64,000 nt of DNA, taken from NCBI RefSeq assembly GCF_010672525.1, contig NZ_JAAHGH010000013.1, forward strand, positions 1 through 64,000, given 5' to 3'. The translations under genes were made by a program, and so were the position numbers. Shown one piece after another: positions 8,021-16,018 of this stretch (positions within the stretch are counted from its first letter, which is position 1; each line of letters opens with the position of its first letter). The DNA comes from Okeania sp. SIO2B3. GTDB lineage: Bacteria; Cyanobacteriota; Cyanobacteriia; Cyanobacteriales; Microcoleaceae. The notes beneath the pieces were generated by a model. The model saw nothing but the letters and a program-made list of their open reading frames with translations, made no database searches and was not told where the DNA came from.

Positions 8021-8140
8021 AAAAATTAGTTTTTTAATTTGTATAGCTGAGAAAGTTATAATTTTTGATCATTCACAGAGAGAGCTTACCACTAAACTAA
8101 CCTTTAAGTCTTGGACTTACCCCATAGCACAACATAGTGG
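8021..8140 (+). promoter_or_regulatory. Upstream repeat P, copy 1 (candidate control region)
   Basis: About 120 bp, from AAAAATTAGTTTTTTAATTT to CATAGCACAACATAGTGG, is closely repeated at about 17983-18104 and 24165-24286. All three lie between genes, on the plus strand, and upstream of secreted hydrolase genes. The middle contains TTTGTATAGCTGAGAAAGTTATAATTTT; the TTATAAT could be a -10 box. It could be a shared promoter and operator, or a mobile repeat that happens to sit there. Confidence 0.5.
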
Positions 8141-8255
8141 CTATTACTGAGTGAAAGTGTCCAGTATTCATCTCTTAAGATATTACCTACCCTCATGAGA
8201 TTGATTGATCTGGAAAACTGATAACACCCATTGATTGATGAACTTTTGCGTCTGT

Positions 8256-8379
8256 AATTCAGCCAAGTGTAGGGTTCGGATCGAGCGTTCGGGATTCTAA
8301 AGGCCATACCAAGGCTATCCATGTTGTGTTTTGGGATATGACCTGAGATTGTGTTAACCCATTTTATGAGGTTTTATCT
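8256..8379 (+). promoter_or_regulatory. Hydrolase-island leader L1
   Basis: This leader precedes the first alkylsulfatase-like gene and matches leaders before 10364, 16019, 18502, 21138 and 27894. Conserved order: AATTCAGC, a foldback (here degenerate, TGTAGGGTTCGG/TCGGGATTCTA), GGCCATACCAAGGCTATCC, TTTTGGGATATG, GTTAACCC, then a GAGGTTTTATCT ribosome-site region directly before the ATG. Confidence 0.65.
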
Positions 8380-10272
8380 ATGTTTTTGAACGGTCTTTGG
8401 AACCGAATTTTGAGAGGCGTTGTGGCGTTTACGCTCGTCACCGCTCTCCTCCTAACAACCCCTACCAAGGTACTAGCGGCTACCTATGAGCCAAATTATC
8501 CCGATCGCTATATGGGCGGTCCGGCGAACTTAGCCACAGCACAAAATGGGGCAATCGTTTACGACAAGACTCTTGAGGCCACGGAGAATAATATTTACAC
8601 CGAACCCTATGTTGATGAACTCAAGGATGAATTCGGAAATGGCATAGGCATATGGGTGATTGGGGGAGAGTCCATGGTTAACTGCATTGTCATCGAAGCG
8701 CCATTAGGACTAATTGTTTATGAAACGGGTTCCTCCGGTGAAGATGGAGAACGCTTTCGGGAAGTGATTGAATCCCAGATTAGTACTAAGCCCATCAAAG
8801 CGATTATCTATAGTCATAGTCACTATGCCTTTGGTGCTGGGGCAATGGTAGACGATCCCGATTCTGTTGAAGTCATTGGTCATCCAAAACTCAAGGAGAC
8901 TGTGGAGAATATGGTAGGGGAAGCCCCGTCCGCTATTCCCGAACTTAGCCCAATACTGACAGCGCGGAAGGCGGTTCAATTTAACAACTATCTTCCTGCT
9001 GAAGGACAGGATGCCGCGATCGCTGCCAAGCTTGAATACAAGGAAAAAGCATATCTACCCGTGACTTACGAGGTAGAAGATAGCGAAAAAAGAGATGTTG
9101 CGGGTCTAACCCTTGAGTTCTTCACAAAGTATATTTCGGACGATTACTCGGTTACGGTCTGGATTCCCGAAAAAAAGGCGGTTTTGAATAACTTTTTCTG
9201 GCCTGGCACACCCAACCTTTATTCCTTGCGGGGTGCTCTCTATCGAGATCCCCAACAGTTGATCGGTGGCCTGAAGGTGATACAGGGTCTCGAACCCACT
9301 TACCTTATTAGCAACCACGCTCGCGCGATCTCGGGTAAAACTCAAGCGGCTGAAGCATTGAGTAATTACGTTGATTTAATCGCTCTAACTTACGATCAAA
9401 CTCTGCGCGGTATTCTCCAAGGTTTGGGTCCTGATGAACTCCGTTACTTCATCTACAAGCCCCAACACCTCGCCGATTCTGACTACAACGCCGAGATCTA
9501 CGGTGAGACTCCTTGGTATCCTCCTGCTGTGTTTTACTACCAGATGGGTTGGTACGATCGCAATCCCACCAAGATTTTCCAACTCCCTCCCCAAGAAACT
9601 GCTCAACGGCTCGTTGCACTGATGGGCGGACGAGATGCTGTGGTGGCCGCAGCTCAGTTAGCTCTGGATGACAACGAATATGCTTGGGCAGCTCAACTGA
9701 TCGACTACATCTACGAACTTGACCCCAAAGATGCAGAAGCTCGCACCATCAGGGCAAATGCACTGCGGAAAATGGGTCAACTTTCCATGGGTTCGATTGG
9801 TCGAGCTTGGTTGCTCAGTGAGGCACGAGCACTGGAAGGGAAAGAAAGGATTCAGAAACTTATTCCCCCCGACTTGGATACCATTGCGGAGGATCCAACA
9901 ACATACGTGAACTATCACCGCGTTCGCATTGATCCCCGTAAAGCGGAGCCTATCGACAAGGTAATCACCTTTACCTTTAGTGATCTAGACAACAAAACCG
10001 TGGGTCTTCATATCCGCCGTGGTGTGGCAGAGTTTATCCGAGAACCCGCCAATTACAATCGGCCATCGGACATTGAAGTCTCTCTGACAAGCGAAACTTG
10101 GGCTAAGCTCTACCTCAACAGGACAACCCTGCCGTTAGCTATAATCCTTGGCAATGCTGAGGTGCTAACAGGCACCGACGATGATGCCGTTGAGATTCTC
10201 AATCTTTTCGACAAGTTCAATCCTGTCGGCAATTTATTCACAGTTCCCCCTGTAGGCCCAATCCCTGATTAG
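8380..10272 (+). CDS. Secreted metallo-beta-lactamase alkylsulfatase-family protein, copy 1 (degenerate metal motif)
   Basis: A 630-residue protein. Residues 1-34 are a signal peptide ending VLAA. Residues about 85-330 are a metallo-beta-lactamase fold (NCIVIEAPLGLIVYETG, then IIYSHSHYAFGAG). Residues about 335-490 are the alkylsulfatase dimerisation region (QTLRGI, PPAVFYYQMGWYDRNP, PPQETAQRLVALMGG). Residues about 500-620 are an SCP2-like C-terminal domain (YVNYHRVRIDPRKAE, GLHIRRGVAEF). Active members of the SdsA1 family have HxHxDH; here it reads H146-S-H148-Y-A150-F151, so the Asp and last His are gone. The later ENATH and SHHWP-type ligand segments are also altered (NNFFWPGTPNL; ISNHARAISG). 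It may use a different metal set or be a non-enzymatic relative. Start is the ATG that follows the conserved leader. Probably periplasmic or exported. Confidence 0.85.
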   Translation: MFLNGLWNRILRGVVAFTLVTALLLTTPTKVLAATYEPNYPDRYMGGPANLATAQNGAIVYDKTLEATENNIYTEPYVDELKDEFGNGIGIWVIGGESMVNCIVIEAPLGLIVYETGSSGEDGERFREVIESQISTKPIKAIIYSHSHYAFGAGAMVDDPDSVEVIGHPKLKETVENMVGEAPSAIPELSPILTARKAVQFNNYLPAEGQDAAIAAKLEYKEKAYLPVTYEVEDSEKRDVAGLTLEFFTKYISDDYSVTVWIPEKKAVLNNFFWPGTPNLYSLRGALYRDPQQLIGGLKVIQGLEPTYLISNHARAISGKTQAAEALSNYVDLIALTYDQTLRGILQGLGPDELRYFIYKPQHLADSDYNAEIYGETPWYPPAVFYYQMGWYDRNPTKIFQLPPQETAQRLVALMGGRDAVVAAAQLALDDNEYAWAAQLIDYIYELDPKDAEARTIRANALRKMGQLSMGSIGRAWLLSEARALEGKERIQKLIPPDLDTIAEDPTTYVNYHRVRIDPRKAEPIDKVITFTFSDLDNKTVGLHIRRGVAEFIREPANYNRPSDIEVSLTSETWAKLYLNRTTLPLAIILGNAEVLTGTDDDAVEILNLFDKFNPVGNLFTVPPVGPIPD

Positions 10273-10287
10273 GTGAGAACTCCATAA

Positions 10288-10363
10288 CGCATCCCAAGAC
10301 CATCTCGATCGCATTTTGGGATGCGTCCCGAATTTTGTTAACTCTTTTTATAAGGTTTTACCC
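10288..10363 (+). promoter_or_regulatory. Hydrolase-island leader L2 with hairpin
   Basis: A perfect 10-bp stem, CGCATCCCAA (10288-10297) with TTGGGATGCG (10316-10325), is followed by TCCCGAATTTTGTTAACTC and TATAAGGTTTTACCC directly before the ATG at 10364. The block TTGGGATGCGTCC...GTTAACTCTTT recurs in L3 and L5. It starts 16 bp after the stop of the preceding gene, so it could also shape the transcript 3' end. Confidence 0.65.
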
Positions 10364-12274
10364 ATGTTTTTTAACCGAATGTTGAGATTGATCGCCATAT
10401 TTGCGATTTCTCTTTCTCTTCTCCTAACAACCCCGACTAAGGTACTAGCGGCAACCTACGACCCCAACTATCCTGATCGCTATATGGGCGGTGAGGCAAC
10501 CCTGACCACAGCTCCCAATGGTGCAGTGATCTATGACGAAGCCCTTGAAGCAGCAAACGCCACCACCTACAACGAACCGACTGTTGAGAATCTCGGCAAT
10601 GGTATTTGGATTATTGGGGGCTATTCCATTGTTAACTGCATCGTCATCGAAGCACCGGACGGGCTAATCGTTTACGATACGGGCGACTCTGCCGAACAAG
10701 GAAAACGTTTTCGCGAGGTTATTGAGTCGGAAATTAGCACCAAGCCCATCAAAGCAATTATCTATAGCCATAGCCACTATGCTTTGGGAGGTGGCGAAAT
10801 GGTTGACGATCCAGACTCGGTTATGGTAATCGGTCACCCAAAACTCAATGATACTGTTGAAGCCAATCTTCAGAGTGGAGGTGCCCCCTCTGCAATTCCC
10901 GAACTGGGTCCGGTACTGACAGCTCGGGCTTTCGTCCAGTTCAACAACTATCTTCCGGAGGAAGGAGCCGATGCAGCGATCGATGGTCGCCTGACTATCG
11001 AACCTACCAACTTTTTAAAGGTAACAAAGACGGTAGAAGATGAGGAGGAACTGGTTGTTGCGGGCTTAACCCTTCAGTTTTTTACTGAGTATTCCTCAGA
11101 TGATTACTGCGTTACCCTTTGGATTCCCGAAAAAGAAGCAGTTTTGAATAACTTCTTCTGGGAGACTACCCCAAACCTTTATTCCTTGAGAGGAGATGTC
11201 TATCGCGATCCTCTGAGTTGGATCGATGGCCTGCGGGAGATTCGAGATCTTAATCCCACTTACTTAATCAATGCGACTGCTGTTCCAATCATAGGAAAAG
11301 CTGAAGTTGCTGAAGCCTTGAAAAATTACACCGATCTTGTTACCTTGACCTATGATCAAAGTTTACGGGGTATCCTTCGGGGGCTGAGACCAGACGAACT
11401 CCGTTACTTTATCTACAAACCGCAACACTTGGCTGATGCTTCGTACAACGCCGAGACCTATGGTGAAACCCCTTGGTTTCCCCCAGCCATGTTTTATTAC
11501 CAGATGGGTTGGTATGATCGCGACCCCAGCCAATTGTTTCCGCTCCCTCCCCAAGAAACAGCACAACGGCTAGTTACTTTGATGGGAGGACGGGATGCGG
11601 TGGTCGCTGCCGCTCAAGAGGCTCTGGAACGTGAGGAGTATGCTTGGGCTGCCCAACTCATCAATTACGCCTACGAAATTGACCCAATGGATGTTGAGGT
11701 TCGCACGATTAAAGCTGATGCGTTGCGGAAAATCGGTCAATTGGCAATGGGTTCGATCGCCCGAGCCTTCGCAATCAGTGAAGCGCGGGCACTGGAAGGG
11801 GAAGAAAGGATTCTGAAACTCATTCCTCCAAGCCCTGCTATCATTGCTGCCGATCCAACAACCTATGTGAACTATCACCGCGTTCGCATCGATCCCCGTC
11901 AAGCCGAAAACATTGATAAGGTAATCACTTTTATCTTTGACGATCGCGATAATGAAATGGCAGGGCTTCATATCCGCCGTGGTGTTGCCGAGTTTCTACC
12001 CGAGCCGGTTAATTACTCTCAACCATCAGATATTGAAATTGCCCTGTCAAGTGCAACTTGGGCTAACCTTTACCTCAACTTAACAACTCTGGAAGCAGCA
12101 GTAGACAGTGGAAATGCTCGGATAGAGAAAGGCTCCCGTGATGAAGCCACTGAGATTCTCGATCTTTTCGACAAGTTTCGCGATTTCTTTACCGTTCCGC
12201 CTTTAGTTCCTCCCACCGTTCCGCCTGTATTTCCATCCGCAGCTTCCTCACCGAGTCAACTCCAGATTAGGTGA
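10364..12274 (+). CDS. Secreted metallo-beta-lactamase alkylsulfatase-family protein, copy 2
   Basis: A 636-residue tandem paralogue of the gene at 8380, with the same domain order. The signal peptide (1-30, MFFNRMLRLIAIFAI...VLAA) follows the leader L2. A longer frame from 10316 would put codons into that leader, so I reject that start. The metal motif is again degenerate, H136-S-H138-Y-A140-L141 instead of HxHxDH. The segment that supplies the last His in the family reads INATAVPIIG, with no His at all, so this copy has drifted further than copy 1. A proline-rich tail (VPPLVPPTVPPVFP) follows the SCP2-like domain. Known family members hydrolyse long-chain alkyl sulfates; activity is doubtful here. 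Confidence 0.85.
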   Translation: MFFNRMLRLIAIFAISLSLLLTTPTKVLAATYDPNYPDRYMGGEATLTTAPNGAVIYDEALEAANATTYNEPTVENLGNGIWIIGGYSIVNCIVIEAPDGLIVYDTGDSAEQGKRFREVIESEISTKPIKAIIYSHSHYALGGGEMVDDPDSVMVIGHPKLNDTVEANLQSGGAPSAIPELGPVLTARAFVQFNNYLPEEGADAAIDGRLTIEPTNFLKVTKTVEDEEELVVAGLTLQFFTEYSSDDYCVTLWIPEKEAVLNNFFWETTPNLYSLRGDVYRDPLSWIDGLREIRDLNPTYLINATAVPIIGKAEVAEALKNYTDLVTLTYDQSLRGILRGLRPDELRYFIYKPQHLADASYNAETYGETPWFPPAMFYYQMGWYDRDPSQLFPLPPQETAQRLVTLMGGRDAVVAAAQEALEREEYAWAAQLINYAYEIDPMDVEVRTIKADALRKIGQLAMGSIARAFAISEARALEGEERILKLIPPSPAIIAADPTTYVNYHRVRIDPRQAENIDKVITFIFDDRDNEMAGLHIRRGVAEFLPEPVNYSQPSDIEIALSSATWANLYLNLTTLEAAVDSGNARIEKGSRDEATEILDLFDKFRDFFTVPPLVPPTVPPVFPSAASSPSQLQIR

Positions 12275-12299
12275 GAACTTTAATAGGCGATCGCATTTT

Positions 12300-12440
12300 A
12301 GCTCTCTTCTGTCACTCTGGAACATTTCTACGAATTTCCGCCATTACAGCCGACGAAAAATCAACGTTTCAACCCGGTTTGACAGAAGAGAGTTAGGATG
12401 CGTCCCGAATTTTGTTAACTCTTTTTAGGAGATTTCACTT
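12300..12440 (+). promoter_or_regulatory. Hydrolase-island leader L3 with different outer hairpin
   Basis: AGCTCTCTTCTGTCA (12300-12314) pairs with TGACAGAAGAGAGTT (12380-12394), 14 of 15 positions. The conserved GGATGCGTCCCGAATTTTG, then TTAACTCTTTTTAGGAG, follows up to the ATG at 12441. The right-hand block matches L2, but the stem sequence is unrelated, as if structure rather than sequence were kept. Confidence 0.6.
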
Positions 12441-13865
12441 ATGTTTTTGAACCGGATTTTGAAAGGAGTAGTGGCAGTAGCGACCGCCCTCACCATCTGC
12501 GGAGGCACCCTAGTTCCATCTGCAATGGCTCAAACCAGCAGCGATGACATTGCTGAAATTGCTACCCAAGCTTACATCTACGCCTATCCATTGGTGCTAC
12601 TGGAAAAGACACGTCAGGCTACAACCAACGTCACACAGCCAATCGATACCTGTGCGCCAATGAATCAGTTTGCCCACCTACGGGAATTTCCAAACGCTTC
12701 ATTTAAACAGGTTGCTCGCCCCAATGTTGACACCCTCTACTCTTCGGCTTTTTTCGACTTGTCCGATGGACCCTTGGTGCTTTCCGTGCCTGACACCGAT
12801 CGATATTACCTCTTGCCAATTCTGGATATGTGGACTGATGTGGTTGCTGTGCCAGGAACTCGGACAACAGGCGAGAGTGCAGGAAAATTTGTCTTGGTCG
12901 GTCCGGATTGGGATGGGGCTTTACCCCAAGATCTGACTCCTATTATTCCCGTAACGACTAATCTGGGTTGGATTGTGGGGCGGACTCAAACCAATGGTAG
13001 TGATGATTATGAACACGTCTGGGAGATCCAAGACGGCTATCAACTCACGCCCCTTAGTCAGTGGGCCACGGGTGCAGTCCCTCCCATTGACGTGTTACCA
13101 GAAGGAACCTGTGACTCGAGTATTAAACCCTCTGAGCAAGTCGCAGCAATGGATGCAGATACCTTCTTTAGTTTGTTTGCAGAGTTACTCAAGCAAAATT
13201 CACCCCATCTCATTGACTGGAGCATGGTGGAACAGCTTGAGAAAATCGGCGTGGTTGTGGGAGAAAGCTTTGATTTTAATGCCCTTGACAGTGACACCCA
13301 AGCTGCACTGACTGCCGCTGTATCCGAAGGTTTGGATTTGGTCGTCAGTAAATCGTTAGTAGGAGATCAGGTGAACAATTGGGTTGTGGGACGAGAATTT
13401 AGGGGAACCTATGGTGCTGCCTATTGGCAACGGGCTAATGTTGCTTTCAGAGGGGTAGGTGCTAATCCTCCAGAAGATTCGATTTACACGGACACTGTTT
13501 CTGATGTCAATGGTGAGCGTTATGAAGGCGGAAATAACTATGTATTACATTTTGATGCTGACCAATTACCCCCCGTTAGTGCATTCTGGTCTGTGACCCT
13601 CTATGATCCAGACGGATATTTTGTCGGTAAGGGTGATCCGGGTGAACGTTATGCGGTCGGCGATCGGGATGACTTAACGTTCAACGATGATGGCTCCCTT
13701 GATATCTACATTCAGAGTGAGAGTCCTGGTCAGTCGCTAGAGTCTAACTGGTTGCCCGCACCTGCAACGGGTGGATTTGACCTGATGATGAGACTGTATT
13801 GGCCTAACCTAGACATTTTGACTGGTCAATGGAATCCTCCTGCTGTTTTCAAAGAAGAGTCTTAA
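12441..13865 (+). CDS. Secreted DUF1254/DUF1214 protein, copy 1
   Basis: A 474-residue protein. The signal peptide is residues 1-31 (MFLNRILKGVVAVATAL ... AMAQ). A DUF1254 domain covers about 37-180 (AYIYAYPLVLLEKTR, PNVDTLYSSAFFDLSDGP, YYLLPILDMWTDV, TNLGWIVGRT). A C-terminal DUF1214 domain covers about 350-470 (PPVSAFWSVTLYDPDGYF, SNWLPAPATGGFDLMMRLYWP). The biochemical function of the family is not settled; members are exported and often near catabolic genes. Its signal peptide is nearly the same as those of the unrelated neighbouring sulfatases, a sign of cassette exchange or strong common origin of the 5' region. Confidence 0.88.
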   Translation: MFLNRILKGVVAVATALTICGGTLVPSAMAQTSSDDIAEIATQAYIYAYPLVLLEKTRQATTNVTQPIDTCAPMNQFAHLREFPNASFKQVARPNVDTLYSSAFFDLSDGPLVLSVPDTDRYYLLPILDMWTDVVAVPGTRTTGESAGKFVLVGPDWDGALPQDLTPIIPVTTNLGWIVGRTQTNGSDDYEHVWEIQDGYQLTPLSQWATGAVPPIDVLPEGTCDSSIKPSEQVAAMDADTFFSLFAELLKQNSPHLIDWSMVEQLEKIGVVVGESFDFNALDSDTQAALTAAVSEGLDLVVSKSLVGDQVNNWVVGREFRGTYGAAYWQRANVAFRGVGANPPEDSIYTDTVSDVNGERYEGGNNYVLHFDADQLPPVSAFWSVTLYDPDGYFVGKGDPGERYAVGDRDDLTFNDDGSLDIYIQSESPGQSLESNWLPAPATGGFDLMMRLYWPNLDILTGQWNPPAVFKEES

Positions 13866-14281
13866 CCGCCCTATAATAATGCGCTTGTACTTACCAGAAT
13901 ACCCAGCATTGTCCCGGTGGTTGGTACCCCCCGCTTTGACGAATCTAGGCCCTGTTGGTGATGCGAACTAATTCTAGATCCCTCGCCCATAGCGGAATGG
14001 CACTCAGTTAAGGTCAAATCCTAAACTGATGAGGAGTGTGGGGGGTGTGGGAAGTGTGGGAGGGGTGGGGAGTAAAAGAGAGATGACTGGCTGTTGGGAG
14101 AACAGAGTCCTCCAACAGTTCATGCATTCAGACTATGATCTCTTCTCTCCCCACACTCCTCTGTCTTTCCCATCTCCCCATACCCATCTTCTCGAAAGGC
14201 TTTCGGCTTATCTTAGTGCCATTCGCCCATAGCGGTTTTACCATCGAACTAAAAAATAAAAAATCAGGAGTTTTTGACTTC
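13866..14281 (+). other. Spacer of 416 bp, G-rich tract; upstream region of the first sulfatase
   Basis: A G-rich stretch (about 14027-14075) is complemented in part by a C-rich stretch near 14148-14190. The frame upstream of 14282 stays open to 14135 but encodes only low-complexity repeat residues, so the later ATG is preferred. The usual hydrolase leader is not found here. ACTGATGAGGAG and an AATCAGGAG ribosome-site-like stretch at about 14260 are visible. Confidence 0.45.
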
Positions 14282-15802
14282 ATGCAACAAACAATAAACA
14301 AAGGAATCGCGATCGCGACCTCCCTGCTACTATTCCTTTCGGGAATGCTGTCCTTGCTCCCGAGTGCTCTTGCCGCCACTCCGGTGCTTAAGCCCAAGCC
14401 TAATATCATTGTGATTTTGGCAGATGACCTGGGTAATGCCGATCTAGGTTATCGTGGCAGCGAGATCCGGACACCGAATATTGACCAGCTTGCTGCTACA
14501 GGCGTGCGCTTGGAATCATACTACGGTTTGCCCCTATGCACTCCGGGAAGAGCAGCACTGTTGACAGGGCGTTACCCCATGCGCTACGGTTTGCAGACTA
14601 ACGTTATCTTTGACGCACACAGGTACGGATTGCCCACGGATGAGGTGACTCTGCCTCAAGCTCTCAAAGGAGCTGGTTACGAAACGGCAATGGTCGGCAA
14701 ATGGCATCTCGGCCATGCTTCTACGGATTATTGGCCTCAGAATCGCGGCTTTGACTATTTCTATGGCAACGTCATGGGTGAGGTAGATTATTTTACTAAG
14801 GAGCGTGGAGGTGTGATCGACTGGCAGCGCAACGGTGAAAGATTAGAAATTGTAGCACCCGAAGATGGCTACTACACAGAGTTGATTGGGGACGAAGCCG
14901 TCAAGCTAATCCATCAACACGACCAGTCGAATCCGTTTTTCCTCTATTTCTCTTCCCTTGCCCCCCACACTCCATTTGAAGCCCCCGAAGAAGATATTAA
15001 AGCTTATGAGGATGTGTTTCCGGGTGATGAGCAGAAGGATGTGGATAAACGCACCTACGCAGCGATGATAACCAGTATCGACACGCAGATCGGTCGTATG
15101 CTTGATGCCCTCGAAGAGGAAGGTATGCGCGAGAACACGCTGATCTTCTTCTCTACCGATAACGGTGGCGGCGCAGAAAGGCCCGAAATATTCTACGCAC
15201 CGGGAGCCACAGTTCCAGACAGTCTGCCAAGCTCTAACGAGCCTTTCCGAGGTGGCAAGTTAGGCCTTTATGAGGGAGGAGTACGTTTACCTGCCATCAT
15301 AAACTGGCCAGCCCAACTCCAGCCAGCAGAGGTGAACGAACCTCTAGATCATGTAGATATCATGCCTACCCTACTGGCTCTTGCCGATGCTGAGGGCAGT
15401 GCCGATCATCCTTTTGACGGGAAAAACGCATGGGCGACCATTGCTGAAGGGGCTCTTTCACCCCATGAGGAGATTTTGATCAATGTCGAGACCTATCGCG
15501 GGGCTATCCGCAAAGGCAATTGGAAGCTGATCAAGTACGCAACTTTTCCTGGTAAGACCGAGCTATTCGATCTTTCTCAGGACAAGGAGGAGCAGATTGA
15601 CGTTGCCTGGCTGCATCCAGATATCGTGGAATATCTTGAAGCGCGGCTTGTTGCCTACGCAGAGGAGCAGAAATTCAGCGAGTGGTTCAAAGCCCAGCCC
15701 CAGTTCATGGACGATCAGGGGATACCCTACTTCGATCCTGATTATGAGGTAGATGATGGTGGCCCGCTAGACCAAATACCAGTATTGCCGGAAAACTTCT
15801 AG
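14282..15802 (+). CDS. Secreted type I sulfatase (arylsulfatase-B-like)
   Basis: A 506-residue sulfatase of the alkaline-phosphatase superfamily. The signal peptide is about residues 1-31 (MQQTINKGIAIATSLLLF...ALAA). Metal ligands appear in VILADDLG (D48, D49). The modification motif reads C86-T-P-G-R90, followed by AALLTGRY; the usual consensus is CxPSR, so the Ser is Gly here. GKWHLGH and STDNGG carry the other active-site residues. LCTPxRAALLTGRYPMRYGLQ-type sequence points to the arylsulfatase B group that acts on sulfated sugars. Cys86 would become formylglycine through the enzyme encoded at 30922-32031. The signal peptide is unlike its neighbours', so this gene stands outside the shared-leader set. 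Confidence 0.9.
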   Translation: MQQTINKGIAIATSLLLFLSGMLSLLPSALAATPVLKPKPNIIVILADDLGNADLGYRGSEIRTPNIDQLAATGVRLESYYGLPLCTPGRAALLTGRYPMRYGLQTNVIFDAHRYGLPTDEVTLPQALKGAGYETAMVGKWHLGHASTDYWPQNRGFDYFYGNVMGEVDYFTKERGGVIDWQRNGERLEIVAPEDGYYTELIGDEAVKLIHQHDQSNPFFLYFSSLAPHTPFEAPEEDIKAYEDVFPGDEQKDVDKRTYAAMITSIDTQIGRMLDALEEEGMRENTLIFFSTDNGGGAERPEIFYAPGATVPDSLPSSNEPFRGGKLGLYEGGVRLPAIINWPAQLQPAEVNEPLDHVDIMPTLLALADAEGSADHPFDGKNAWATIAEGALSPHEEILINVETYRGAIRKGNWKLIKYATFPGKTELFDLSQDKEEQIDVAWLHPDIVEYLEARLVAYAEEQKFSEWFKAQPQFMDDQGIPYFDPDYEVDDGGPLDQIPVLPENF

Positions 15803-15892
15803 TCGTCGCTGTAGGGTGGGCACTGCCCGCCCTTTCAAGGTGCAGCTACGATTAACCCATGCAAAATATCCATACTAACCCTTGCATCTCTA

Positions 15893-16018
15893 ATTCAGCT
15901 AAGACTGTAGAGTTCCAAGCTAGCGATCGGAACTCTACAGGCCATCCCAAGGCTATCCAGATCGCGTTTTGGGATGCAGCCTGAGTTTAGTTAACCTTTA
16001 GTCCATAAGGAGTTTCCT
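15893..16018 (+). promoter_or_regulatory. Hydrolase-island leader L4 with two hairpins
   Basis: Hairpin one is a perfect 12-bp stem, CTGTAGAGTTCC (15905-15916) with GGAACTCTACAG (15929-15940). Hairpin two is CATCCCAA (15943-15950) with TTGGGATG (15969-15976). GCAGCCTGAG, GTTAAC and ATAAGGAG follow, with a TTG start at 16019 at the distance where the sister genes have ATG. Confidence 0.7.

Noticed and set aside
10316-10363. Longer start for the second alkylsulfatase-like gene
   Set aside because: The extra 16 codons lie in the conserved leader, and the paralogues start at MFxN just after it.
14135-14281. Longer start for the first sulfatase
   Set aside because: The extra 49 codons are low-complexity repeat DNA and would bury the clear signal peptide.
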